Shown here in pieces: positions 6,948-15,815 of a DNA stretch of 20,771 bases. Where the stretch lies: assembly GCA_947564305.1 (NCBI GenBank), contig CANOBT010000099.1, positions 1 through 20,771 on the forward strand, read 5' to 3'. Under the pieces are notes generated by a model, which was given only the letters and a program-made list of their open reading frames with translations, searched no databases and was not told the origin of the DNA. Position numbers and translations under genes: made by a program. Position 1 is the first letter of the stretch; the number at the start of each line of letters is the position of its first letter. The DNA comes from an uncultured Lachnospiraceae bacterium (GTDB taxonomy: Bacteria; Bacillota_A; Clostridia; Lachnospirales; Lachnospiraceae).

Positions 6948-9788
6948 ATGGGTAACAGGAATGATGATGCGCCACAAGCAGATAATATTTATCTGGAGAT
7001 TAAAAATACAGGGATTCATTTAGAATCTATCAATCAATTTGACAATTCTTTCTTTCGGTCGGTTTATAAAAAGGCATTTCTGCAGTTGAATGATATCATT
7101 AACCGCAATTTCCAATCGAATAATCAAAGATTTAACAATTACAAAGAGTATTATCTGGCAGCAGGCGGTAAAACCGGAGGCAAATATGAAAGCTGTCCGA
7201 ATATCATTACCTTTGCAGGCAGAAGAGGTTCGGGTAAAACGTCTGCCATGTTGTCATTTATGGAAGCATTGAAAGATTATTACAGGTACATAAAGTCTGA
7301 GCAAAGAGAACTGTTTTATATTTTCCATGATATGGGCGATAAAGAAAGGGAGGATATTTTGTTTACCTGTCTGGACTGTATAGATGGTTCGCTTCTGGAG
7401 CATGGAGAGGATATTTTTAAAATAGTCCTTGCACAGATGTACCAGAAGTTTATCGATCTGGATCGGGAGGATTTGATCAGTAAAGAATATAATTTTGATA
7501 TGCGTAAAAGGGAATTGCTACAACAGTTGGAAGATATCTATAAAACGGTCTGTGAGGTGGAGGATCAGGAAAAACGTCAGACAGCGCCGGGGGAATCTTA
7601 TATGAGTAGCCTGAGGAGCTTATCCAGTAGTCAAAAGGTGAAACGGGATTTTGAAAAATTAATCTGCGACTTTACGGCTTTGATGAAATACGAACGGAAT
7701 GGGATTCTTCAGGAGAGTAACGAGCATTACGTTGTTATTGCAATTGATGATATAGATTTAAATATCAGCAACGGTTTTTCCATGTTGGAAAAAATACACC
7801 GATACTGTATGGTTCCAAATGTAATCGTACTGCTGTCGGTTGATATTGACCAGATGCTTTCCATCGTGTTCAAGAATTTTTTCAAGGTGCTTCCCGAGGT
7901 AGACAGTCTGTTGATCAAAGGGGAAGGAAGAGTCCACAAATTATCTATGGATTATCTGGAAAAAGTGATGCCTGTTAATTACCGGATTTACATTCCGGAT
8001 ATGAGTGATTTTTTGTCCTCTCATTATCTGTCCATGGGAAAAGAACATTCAGATATCAAAAAATCAATTTTGAGAAAAATATACAGGAGGACAGGAATCT
8101 GCTTTGACTCTCAGAGTACAAAGCGCCACTTTTATGAACCGAAGTCGATGCGGCAGCTCACCTGTTTTTACCTGATGTTGGAGTACATGGAATATGTCCG
8201 GATGGAAAACGTTTACCTTGCCAGGGAAACGCTGCAGGAAGGTTTAAGGAAGGAACCACAAGAAATTCTCAGGATGTGGGAAGATAACTACTGGTCTTTG
8301 ATAGAAGATTTATCAAACAGGACCGTGTTTGATAAAGTGTATGATGACGAAAAAGTAACGGAATTATGCGCGGCAATCAGAAAGGAGAATATATCCTTTG
8401 CTAAGAAACGGGTGATTGATTTCAGTACAAAGGCGGAAGAAGATAAAGAAAATGAAGCAGATACCAAGCAGGCAGTGAACGGTAAAAAAAATAAAAAGAC
8501 TGAAACTAATCGAGATAAGAAGAATAAAAAGAAGAAAGTGACCCAAAAAGACTATGATTACGGGACACTTTTGGAAGCAATCTATAAACTGGGACATATA
8601 GAAAATGAAAAGTATGAATCATTGGTGCATTATCTCCTGGGATACTTTTCCTATGCTTTTACGAGGGAATATATCTATGAGAAGCTGTCGATTAAAAACA
8701 ACGGGAAAACTCTGGTAGAAGAGGGGAATTTTAAAGAATTTGCAGGAACTATTATTTCCAAGGAGTGGTCCAATGCATTGCTGCCGAATGCGTATGAGAC
8801 AAAAGATGAAGATACAGGACTTGGAGAGGCAGGGCACACCCACAGATTCAGGTCATCTTTTTTGGATTATGCGGATTTAAAAGACGTCCTTATGGCTCCG
8901 GTCTTCAGTTGTGAATTGAAAGCCAGAGAAGAGTTTGTACGTGACAATGTTCCGGATTACGACGGGATGTTTCAATACGCGGCGGAGACAGTAAGGGATT
9001 TGGAAGTCCTGTTTTTATTTTTCAATGGATTTAAAGAGGATAAGCAGGATAAGAAAGTCGGTATCAATATAAAAGATATCAAGTGGAAGTTCAGTCTGCC
9101 GGAACAGAAGATGTCCACAAGAAAAAAATTGAATCTGAAGCCGGAGGTGAAAGGTCAGCCGGGCATTTCGGTTCTGGGAAGTTATAATGTATTGAATTTT
9201 GTAGGGAATTCTATGGATGCGGTTGTTATTTTAGATGGATTTGAGGAAAATCTTATAGACTGTCTGGCTGAGGAATATCCATTGTATAATGAAGAAGCAG
9301 AAAACAACGGCGGTACTGCGGATGAAAAATCTGACGGATGGCGCCGAAAACTTAACGGAGCATTCCGCGACAAGCTGGAGGTTTACTCTATCATGTCGAA
9401 ATATCAGAAGTGGGAAGATAAATTTGGCGGGAAATCATTGCCGCTGCCAATCTACTGGTTTGATTTTACTTATAATATATTGAAACGGACGATGAGGAAT
9501 CTGGCAAAAGAAATCACGGTATCTGCCGAACTGGGAAGAATGTTTTCATTTATCCAAAGGGTGTATGATGACATTGAGCAGCGGCTCAAAGGGCAGCAGG
9601 ATTATTATTCCTGGAAACCAGAAGATGAAGATAAACCTGAAAAAGAGGGACCGAATCCGGGTGATTATCAGTTGCTGGGCAGATTCAGAGAATGTCCTGC
9701 CGTAGAATATTTCCTTACTGAGGATGAGAGGAAGAAAGAATTTATTGGCGATATCATGTTGAAGTTACAGAAATACAGAAAAAAATAG
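6948..9788 (+). CDS. rdrA: RdrA, P-loop ATPase of RADAR anti-phage defence
   Basis: This 946-residue cytosolic ATPase is the motor/sensor subunit of RADAR. The Walker A motif GRRGSGKT is at residues 91-98, preceded by the hydrophobic strand NIITFA, and a Walker B strand VVIAIDDID is at 262-270 with Asp267/Asp268. A strand LLSVDIDQML at about 295-304 fits a KAP/STAND-like core. The C-terminal 600 residues show no family I can name. About residues 512-531 form a low-complexity linker with ten Lys in 20. GAGGAGG at 6936-6942 places the start at ATG 6948; the frame is open back to 6891 but has no ribosome site there. The call rests largely on the neighbour: the next gene, 22 bases on, is the divergent adenosine deaminase that defines RADAR. 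In studied systems RdrA and RdrB assemble into a large complex. Confidence 0.85.
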   Translation: MGNRNDDAPQADNIYLEIKNTGIHLESINQFDNSFFRSVYKKAFLQLNDIINRNFQSNNQRFNNYKEYYLAAGGKTGGKYESCPNIITFAGRRGSGKTSAMLSFMEALKDYYRYIKSEQRELFYIFHDMGDKEREDILFTCLDCIDGSLLEHGEDIFKIVLAQMYQKFIDLDREDLISKEYNFDMRKRELLQQLEDIYKTVCEVEDQEKRQTAPGESYMSSLRSLSSSQKVKRDFEKLICDFTALMKYERNGILQESNEHYVVIAIDDIDLNISNGFSMLEKIHRYCMVPNVIVLLSVDIDQMLSIVFKNFFKVLPEVDSLLIKGEGRVHKLSMDYLEKVMPVNYRIYIPDMSDFLSSHYLSMGKEHSDIKKSILRKIYRRTGICFDSQSTKRHFYEPKSMRQLTCFYLMLEYMEYVRMENVYLARETLQEGLRKEPQEILRMWEDNYWSLIEDLSNRTVFDKVYDDEKVTELCAAIRKENISFAKKRVIDFSTKAEEDKENEADTKQAVNGKKNKKTETNRDKKNKKKKVTQKDYDYGTLLEAIYKLGHIENEKYESLVHYLLGYFSYAFTREYIYEKLSIKNNGKTLVEEGNFKEFAGTIISKEWSNALLPNAYETKDEDTGLGEAGHTHRFRSSFLDYADLKDVLMAPVFSCELKAREEFVRDNVPDYDGMFQYAAETVRDLEVLFLFFNGFKEDKQDKKVGINIKDIKWKFSLPEQKMSTRKKLNLKPEVKGQPGISVLGSYNVLNFVGNSMDAVVILDGFEENLIDCLAEEYPLYNEEAENNGGTADEKSDGWRRKLNGAFRDKLEVYSIMSKYQKWEDKFGGKSLPLPIYWFDFTYNILKRTMRNLAKEITVSAELGRMFSFIQRVYDDIEQRLKGQQDYYSWKPEDEDKPEKEGPNPGDYQLLGRFRECPAVEYFLTEDERKKEFIGDIMLKLQKYRKK

Positions 9789-9810
9789 ACGTCAGATAAG
9801 GGGATAAGCC

Positions 9811-12800
9811 ATGGAAAATCTGGAAGCAATGATTGGATTGCTTTACAAGAGGGTATCTGTACAGCGTGTGATTGAGGAAGAGATTAAGTATGATGCATTT
9901 GATAAAGAGGAATTTATCAGGATGTCAGGCGCCTATATCCTTTATTACAGTGAAAATGAGTCACGGAATCTGCTGAATTATTTTGTAGACTCTTTCTGCG
10001 AGTCGGCGAAGAAGGATAAAAGAAGGATTGATCCAGACAGTCTGAATGTATTTGAACCTTTATTTTACTATGCACAGGAGTTTTTGCTCGTATATGAGAA
10101 TGAGATACGCTGCCATTATTCCCGGCTGATGGAGTGGAGACGGATGACGACAGAACTGAATCAAGAACTGATTGTCGCCGCATTCCTTGCAAAAGCGGTA
10201 AATCCCCTGGAAATAAAAGAAAGAGGATTTTCCTGGAAAAATGTCATAGGTCATAACAATGAGCAGATTAACGCTATCATGAGACGGGGAATTTCGGAGA
10301 ACCATTCTCATTTGAACGGTGCGGCTCCCATTTTCTTGATTTCATGGCTAAGCCTGATGAATAATGTTGATACTTCCAGGTTTGGTGCATTTTTGCGTTC
10401 CTATGATAAAGACAGAAGATATTCGAATGTAGTTTATACGGATGCCCATATAGAAACCTCCTTTTATCAAAAATATCTTCAGGCGGCATGGATTCGTGTT
10501 CTGCTCTATTGCAAGCTGACCGGAAAACGGCTGAGGGCGGGAAAGTATGATATTTTTATTTCGCAGGTTCAGAGATTTCTGAAGTTTCCCGCAGTCCGTC
10601 TGGACGGACAGCCAGGAGAAATACATTTTTGTCCGAATGCAGTTTTGGAGGCTATGAGGAGACTGGACGCGGAAGAAGGTGAATACATCACTTTCCGGAA
10701 TGCAGTCCTGATTATTCTGGACAGCAGTTTTGAAAATCTTAAAAATAGTGTAGACAGCGGATTGGAGAGAGTCTGGAGGATGAATCCAAAACTTCGGGAA
10801 ATCCTGCAGGGATCGGTCGGAGAGTATCTGCTGAATCGGCATCAGACTGTAAGGATTGTGCAAAGCAGCGGGAATGCAGTCCTGTCGGAAGTTCTGCTGA
10901 AGATTCTTCTCAGGGTAAAAAAAGTGTTTCTGGAGGATGTGGAAATTCTGTTTACCGACAGGGCGGTGTTTGAGAGTATCTATGAGGAAAAGACTTTATA
11001 TAATGTAAAAAATCTGCTCACAAAGCCGCAGGATATGATTTGGATGCAGGACAGCCTGCAGTCTCTGATCAATATGCTTCGTTTGGGAGATTCCCAAAAG
11101 AAAAACGGAATTCCAAACATAGATTATATTTTGAATCATCTGGAAATGAACGGATATAACAAGGAAGCCGATAATTATATTTTTTCAGGAGAGCGATGGC
11201 TGATGTATTCCATGCTGCGGGAGGCTTATTTGGATAATCAGGAATATGCTCCATATTTTAATTTGTTTTATGCGTATTTGCTGATTAAGGAAAGTGTACG
11301 TTCAGAACTGATACAGTCGAATTATAATGTAGGTTTTTCGAATTTTCAAAGGTACCAGAATCGCAAGGGAGATTTGCTTGCGGATGCTATCTACAAAAAA
11401 GAATTTACCAGACTTGCGGTTGCGAACAGCCTGGTTTCAAAGAATATCCGTATGCTTGAGCTCCGTATTACACCAGAAGATGATATTGAAGCGAACAGAA
11501 AGAGAATCCTGCAGGTGGATGAACTGATACTTCCTGATGAGGAATGGAAGAAAAGGATTTTTTATGTGGTGCATTTTATAAAATCGCCGGACAGGCCATA
11601 TCAGGATGCTGAGTATCTGTACTGCCGTCATTATCAAAAACGAATGGATACGGAGCGGAAGGCATATGCGTTGGCAGGACTAAGAGAGCGATATCCGTTT
11701 GTAGGAAAACGGATTCTGGGAATAGATGCTGCGGCAAATGAAATCGGATGCAGACCAGAAGTATTTGCACCTGCATTCCGCTATCTTGCAAATCATAGAT
11801 GCTGCTATTATACGGCAGAAAAAATGGTAAAGATGCCGCAGCTAGGGATAACGTATCATGTCGGCGAGGACTTTCTGGATCTGGCGGACGGACTGAGGGC
11901 AATTGAGGAGGCGGTCCGCTTTTTAAATCTGCAGTCCGGAGACCGTCTTGGGCATGCACTGGCTCTTGGGGTGGATGTGCAGAAGTGGTATCAGGGGAAA
12001 AGATATCGAACCGCACTGCCGGTTCAGGATTATCTGGATAATCTGGTATGGATCTACCATAAGCTGATTGAATATGACATTAAGGGGTTCGGCAATTTTG
12101 TGGAATGGCTCCTCGGTCAGTATGGACTCTGGTTCGGACGTCTTTATAAAGCCCATCTTTCTCTGAGCGAGACAGAAACGGCAGTCTGGGGGCCGGAGAA
12201 AGACCGGAAGAAACAGGGACGGAATGGAACCGCTCTGCAGATGGATCTGGGAATCTTTAATTATTATTACGCATGGCAGATGCGGGGGGACGATCCGAGG
12301 CTGTATCAGCGTGGATATTTTGATGAAGACTACTATATTGAAAGGCGGGAAGAATTTCTGGTGAATTTTGGCTATCTAAAGGATTTGAAGAAAAGGAAGA
12401 TACCGGAAGCAGTCCTGCTTTATTATATGTATCATTATAATGCCAAGGTGAGACAGGAGGGAGCGAGGACAATAGAAGTTCCAATCACATCTGATTATAT
12501 TGCCGCTGTTACGGCGATACAAAAAAAGCTGCAGAAGGAAATTGCGAAGAAAGGGATTGCCGTTGAGACAAACCCGTCATCCAATTTTCTGATTGGGACG
12601 TTTCGTCAGTATGAAAACCATCCAATTGTCCGGTTTTATAATAAGGAATTAATCCATGATTCGGAAAAAATACAGGAATGCCCTCAGCTCTCGGTATCTA
12701 TCAATACAGACGACCAGGGGGTATTCGATACCTCTCTGGAAAATGAGTACGCATTGGTGGCACGCGCGCTTGAACTGGCATCCGACGAGCAGGGGAATCC

Positions 12801-12963
12801 TCTATATAACAGGACTGACATTTATGATTGGCTAGAGAGGATTCGTATTATGGGCAATGAGCAGAGTTTCGGTCTGGTTTTGGAGGAAAACAGAAAGGAC
12901 ATGTGGCGAGACAGCAGACAAACAGACAGACAGGAGAAAGAAAAAGAACGTATATCAGTATGA
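9811..12963 (+). CDS. rdrB: RdrB, divergent adenosine deaminase of RADAR
   Basis: The 1050-residue protein carries a complete but widely spread adenosine deaminase active site: HSHLNG (His165, His167) for zinc, HVGE (His683, Glu686, the catalytic acid), RLGH (Arg712, His715), ETNPSSN (from Glu919) and SINTDD (Asp967, Asp968). All zinc and catalytic positions of the family are kept. Normal adenosine deaminases are about 350 residues; here some 515 residues separate the first two motifs, against about 200 in the classic enzyme. RdrB proteins of known RADAR systems are similarly oversized and have been reported to deaminate adenosine in RNA and also ATP/dATP during phage infection. AAGGGG at 9798-9803 precedes the ATG. 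The gene follows rdrA by 22 bases and precedes the SLATT gene by 16, so all three are surely co-transcribed. Confidence 0.92.
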   Translation: MENLEAMIGLLYKRVSVQRVIEEEIKYDAFDKEEFIRMSGAYILYYSENESRNLLNYFVDSFCESAKKDKRRIDPDSLNVFEPLFYYAQEFLLVYENEIRCHYSRLMEWRRMTTELNQELIVAAFLAKAVNPLEIKERGFSWKNVIGHNNEQINAIMRRGISENHSHLNGAAPIFLISWLSLMNNVDTSRFGAFLRSYDKDRRYSNVVYTDAHIETSFYQKYLQAAWIRVLLYCKLTGKRLRAGKYDIFISQVQRFLKFPAVRLDGQPGEIHFCPNAVLEAMRRLDAEEGEYITFRNAVLIILDSSFENLKNSVDSGLERVWRMNPKLREILQGSVGEYLLNRHQTVRIVQSSGNAVLSEVLLKILLRVKKVFLEDVEILFTDRAVFESIYEEKTLYNVKNLLTKPQDMIWMQDSLQSLINMLRLGDSQKKNGIPNIDYILNHLEMNGYNKEADNYIFSGERWLMYSMLREAYLDNQEYAPYFNLFYAYLLIKESVRSELIQSNYNVGFSNFQRYQNRKGDLLADAIYKKEFTRLAVANSLVSKNIRMLELRITPEDDIEANRKRILQVDELILPDEEWKKRIFYVVHFIKSPDRPYQDAEYLYCRHYQKRMDTERKAYALAGLRERYPFVGKRILGIDAAANEIGCRPEVFAPAFRYLANHRCCYYTAEKMVKMPQLGITYHVGEDFLDLADGLRAIEEAVRFLNLQSGDRLGHALALGVDVQKWYQGKRYRTALPVQDYLDNLVWIYHKLIEYDIKGFGNFVEWLLGQYGLWFGRLYKAHLSLSETETAVWGPEKDRKKQGRNGTALQMDLGIFNYYYAWQMRGDDPRLYQRGYFDEDYYIERREEFLVNFGYLKDLKKRKIPEAVLLYYMYHYNAKVRQEGARTIEVPITSDYIAAVTAIQKKLQKEIAKKGIAVETNPSSNFLIGTFRQYENHPIVRFYNKELIHDSEKIQECPQLSVSINTDDQGVFDTSLENEYALVARALELASDEQGNPLYNRTDIYDWLERIRIMGNEQSFGLVLEENRKDMWRDSRQTDRQEKEKERISV

Positions 12964-12979
12964 CAGGGAGTAGGAAATT

Positions 12980-13540
12980 ATGCAGGAAAATTCAAGGAGT
13001 GGGAATAAAACTTTGCTCGAACACTGGAAAGAAAAATGGCAGAGTGAAGCAGAACAGAAAGAGTTAAATGTGTTTTTCGAACTGTATCAGGAAGTCTATC
13101 AATTTGCTGAGCGTAAAAATAAATCAAATAAGAAAAGCAATTATATTTATAAATTTTCTTTTTTGGCTGTACTGGCAGCAGGATTTGGATTTTATATGTG
13201 GTTTCTGATACATAGCTTTAGAGAGGAACAAGTATCCTTCGCAAATCTCGGCTTTGTGCTGCTGGCATTTATATGGATGGAAACAATCATATCAAAATGG
13301 ATGGATATTAAAAAGTATCAGGAGACATGGGCGAGACATTCCTGGCATCTGCATATGATGAATCAGGAAATGCTGCGTTTTATCAGCCGGATAGAGCCTT
13401 ATGACAATGCAGCGGACAAAGCGGTCTTTATGAAAAGAATCATGGAGATATGGGATAAAAATCAGGAAAAATTCGTGAGTAATATAGAAGAGAAAGAAAA
13501 AGGGCTGATGGATGTCTTTGAAAATATAAAGGTGGGATGA
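12980..13540 (+). CDS. rdrD: SLATT-family two-helix membrane protein, RADAR accessory (RdrD-like)
   Basis: The 186-residue protein has two predicted membrane helices (about 57-79 and 87-105) close together, flanked by cytosolic helices. The segment after helix 2, KKYQETWARHSWHLHMMNQE and on to RFISRIEPYDNA, is the pattern typical of SLATT/DUF4231 proteins, which pair with nucleotide-signalling and defence systems and are thought to form membrane-damaging pores. Some RADAR operons carry a SLATT protein as third component, named RdrD in the type II arrangement; others carry a Csx27-like protein. GGGAG at 12966-12970 is 9 bases before the ATG. No clear terminator follows directly; the first one is about 165 bases on. 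The family call is firm; the name rdrD rests on position. Confidence 0.78.
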   Translation: MQENSRSGNKTLLEHWKEKWQSEAEQKELNVFFELYQEVYQFAERKNKSNKKSNYIYKFSFLAVLAAGFGFYMWFLIHSFREEQVSFANLGFVLLAFIWMETIISKWMDIKKYQETWARHSWHLHMMNQEMLRFISRIEPYDNAADKAVFMKRIMEIWDKNQEKFVSNIEEKEKGLMDVFENIKVG

Positions 13541-13650
13541 GCTGTATACCATTTATATCTATGTTGGATTCAGTAAAAAACAGACAGGGCAGAATCGGAC
13601 AGATATAGAAAAGGCTAAACTGGAAATATTACGAAAATGTTAAAATGGTG

Positions 13651-13679
13651 TTGTAAATTGCTGTCGGATATGATATTAT
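13651..13679 (+). promoter_or_regulatory. Sigma-A-type promoter upstream of a terminator-like leader
   Basis: TTGTAA (13651-13656), a 17-base spacer and TATTAT (13674-13679). Transcripts starting here would at once meet two hairpins and a T tract (13685-13731). Confidence 0.45.
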
Positions 13680-13684
13680 ACAGT

Positions 13685-13731
13685 CAAACCTTGACAGGTT
13701 TGCGGCAGGCATGTGCCACTGCTTTTTATTT
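13685..13731 (+). terminator. Tandem hairpins with T tract (RADAR operon terminator or leader attenuator)
   Basis: Hairpin one is CAAACC (13685-13690) with GGTTTG (13697-13702). Hairpin two pairs GCAGGCA (13705-13711) with TGC and CTGC (13714-13722, a CA bulge inside) and is followed by TTTTTATTT. It could end the RADAR transcript 150 bases after the SLATT gene, or attenuate transcription from the promoter at 13651-13679. Confidence 0.55.
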
Positions 13732-13749
13732 AAAATTGTATAAAAAGTA

Positions 13750-13778
13750 TTGACAACTTAGAAAGAGAGGGGTAAAAT
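13750..13778 (+). promoter_or_regulatory. Sigma-A promoter of the LCP-sortase operon
   Basis: A perfect -35 TTGACA (13750-13755), a 17-base spacer and TAAAAT (13773-13778, 5/6). The LCP gene starts about 50 bases on. Confidence 0.75.
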
Positions 13779-13829
13779 AGTTGTGCATGGCGGGCATATA
13801 GTGCCAATGCATTTAAAGAGAGGATGGCT

Positions 13830-14939
13830 ATGGATAAGACAAAAGTCACTGAAAAGTCCGGAGGCCGAAATATAAAAAAGCCGACAGGAAATCTTGGAGG
13901 GACCAAAAAACATAAGCCAGAAAAAAGTAAAAAAGAAAAAAGAAAATGGCGGAATTGGCAGAAAGTTCTTCTGTGGATATTTATAGGGATTATCTTATTT
14001 GCTATAGGTGTTATCAGTGCTTTCTTCGTTCAGAGAGGTGTGACGAAACATCAGCTGAAAACAGAAGAACAATACATAACCTATAATGAGAAAGAATATA
14101 GATATCGTCCAGGGATTGTAAACATTCTGTTGTTGGGAATTGATAAAAATATTCCATTGGATGAGCAGGAAGAAAGAAGAGACAATCTTGGAATGTCAGA
14201 TGCTATCATGCTTGTCAGTCTTGACACAGAGAGACATGAAGTCAAGGTGATTGCAATTCCACGTGATTCTGTGGCTGAACTTCAGACTTTGACTGAGGAC
14301 GGAGAACGCGGGCCGATGGAGAAATCGAGGATTTGCCGTCAGTATGCAGCGGGAAGGAACCCGGAAGAATGTAATCAACTGACAAAAGAAGCTGTTTCGC
14401 GCTTACTGTATAATGTTCCGATTCAGAGATGCTGTGCAATTAATGATAATGTGCTGCCGACATTAAATGATGCAATCGGCGGAGTTGATGTTGTAGTACA
14501 GGAAGACTTGACAAACTGGGAAGAAAGGTTTGTAGAAGGTGCGACGGTTCATCTGGAGGCGGAGTTGGCATATCGTTATGTAAATCTCAGAAATACAGGA
14601 CGAGTAGACGGAACACTTTTACGGACACAGCGGCAGAAACAGTATGTGAAAGCTTTTGCGGAGCAGGCAAAGAGCGTAGCTGTGAATAATCCTTCTATTA
14701 TGTTTGCACTATTGAAGGAATTACAGGAACTTCAAAGAAACAGAGATATGTGTATGGATGTTACGGTGGCTGATGTGATGTATCTTCTGCCTGAACTTTT
14801 GAAGGTGTCTTTTTCAGATGAGATGATACAGGTGCTTCCCGGTGAGAGTGAGATGGGGGAAGAACAGCATGCTAATTATTTTCTGGATTCGAATGGAGTA
14901 ATAGATATAGTGATAGATACTTTCTATGAAGAAGTATGA
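13830..14939 (+). CDS. LytR-CpsA-Psr (LCP) family glycopolymer-peptidoglycan phosphotransferase
   Basis: LCP enzymes sit in the membrane with the catalytic domain outside and attach undecaprenyl-linked glycopolymers (teichoic acid, capsule) to peptidoglycan. The 369-residue protein has a very basic cytosolic head of about 45 residues, one membrane helix at about 46-67, and the LCP domain from about 95 to 275. Family motifs are visible: ILLLGID, SDAIMLVSLD, VIAIPRDS, NDAIGGVDV, and LRTQRQKQ near the end of the domain. ATG 13830 is preferred over ATG 13824 because AGAGAGG ends at 13823, leaving proper spacing only for the former. It has its own strong promoter and is followed 33 bases later by sortase B. 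The polymer it attaches is unknown, but the polysaccharide operon at the left of the window is an obvious candidate source. Confidence 0.88.
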   Translation: MDKTKVTEKSGGRNIKKPTGNLGGTKKHKPEKSKKEKRKWRNWQKVLLWIFIGIILFAIGVISAFFVQRGVTKHQLKTEEQYITYNEKEYRYRPGIVNILLLGIDKNIPLDEQEERRDNLGMSDAIMLVSLDTERHEVKVIAIPRDSVAELQTLTEDGERGPMEKSRICRQYAAGRNPEECNQLTKEAVSRLLYNVPIQRCCAINDNVLPTLNDAIGGVDVVVQEDLTNWEERFVEGATVHLEAELAYRYVNLRNTGRVDGTLLRTQRQKQYVKAFAEQAKSVAVNNPSIMFALLKELQELQRNRDMCMDVTVADVMYLLPELLKVSFSDEMIQVLPGESEMGEEQHANYFLDSNGVIDIVIDTFYEEV

Positions 14940-14972
14940 CAGGATAGAACAGGAAAGTGAGGAAATTAAGGA

Positions 14973-15743
14973 ATGAAGTCGAATAAGAAGGTTTTAATCA
15001 TAGCAGGTATTATCCTGTTGTTAGTTGTCGGCGGTGTCGCGGGCGCTCTGGCGTTCAATAAAGGCGGGGGCGATTCAGAGCAGGCTAAGACAACGGAAGA
15101 CGGTACAAAAGAAAAAAATGAATACGACAAAGCGAAAGAAGCAAATGTCAAGGATGCAGATGATCCATATGATGTAGAAATTGATTTTGACGGTCTGCAT
15201 CAGATTAACAAGGATATTATCGCATGGATGAAGATTCCAGGAACGAATATTGATTATCCGGTTCTGCAGAGCCAGGAAGAAGATGATGATTATTATCTGA
15301 ACAGGACAATGGAAGGTCAGATGGGTCTGCCAGGTTCCATTTATATGGAAAAATATGATTCGCCAGATTTCAGCGATGCAGTTTCTATCATTTATGGACA
15401 TACGTTACATGACGGTACAATGTTCAGTGAATTGAAGAAATATAAAGATAAAGATTTTTTTGATGAGAATCCGTATATCTATGTTTATCTGCCGGATGGA
15501 AGCAGAAAGAAATTTCAGATTTTTGCTTCTGTAGCATTTGATGACAGATATATCATTATGTATTATGCATTTACATATGATGAAGATTTTAACAAGTATA
15601 TTTCTGATTTGAAAGCCTGTGAAGGCAATGTCAATGAAGATGTCAATGTAGAATTTGGAGATACGGTCATCACATTATCAACATGTATTGACGAGTATCC
15701 GGATCAGCGCTGGCTTGTGAATGCGGTTCTGGTCGATGAATAA
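14973..15743 (+). CDS. srtB: Class B sortase
   Basis: This 256-residue cysteine transpeptidase is anchored by an N-terminal helix (about 7-28) and acts outside the membrane, cutting a sorting motif in surface proteins and joining them to peptidoglycan. The catalytic triad is complete: His143 in IIYGHTLHDGTMF, Cys238 in ITLSTC and Arg246 in DQRWLVNAV. The early motif IAWMKIPGTNIDYPVLQ and the spacing between motifs are typical of class B. A short acidic linker (about 35-70) separates helix and domain. GTGAGGA at 14957-14963 precedes the start. The following gene encodes a secreted protein ending SPKTGEF, a motif of the (N/S)PxTG type used by class B sortases, so the two are probably enzyme and substrate. 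Confidence 0.94.
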   Translation: MKSNKKVLIIAGIILLLVVGGVAGALAFNKGGGDSEQAKTTEDGTKEKNEYDKAKEANVKDADDPYDVEIDFDGLHQINKDIIAWMKIPGTNIDYPVLQSQEEDDDYYLNRTMEGQMGLPGSIYMEKYDSPDFSDAVSIIYGHTLHDGTMFSELKKYKDKDFFDENPYIYVYLPDGSRKKFQIFASVAFDDRYIIMYYAFTYDEDFNKYISDLKACEGNVNEDVNVEFGDTVITLSTCIDEYPDQRWLVNAVLVDE

Positions 15744-15746
15744 TGG

Positions 15747-15773
15747 TATTAAAACTCTTTGAGGGTTTTAATA
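15747..15773 (+). other. Hairpin between srtB and its putative substrate
   Basis: TATTAAAAC (15747-15755) and GTTTTAATA (15765-15773) form a 9-base-pair stem directly after the srtB stop. No T tract follows. It may be a processing or stability element that lets the abundant substrate be made at a higher level than the sortase. Confidence 0.5.
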
Positions 15774-15815
15774 TATAATCACACAAAATAATGAAGTTCA
15801 GGAGGAAACAGAGAA

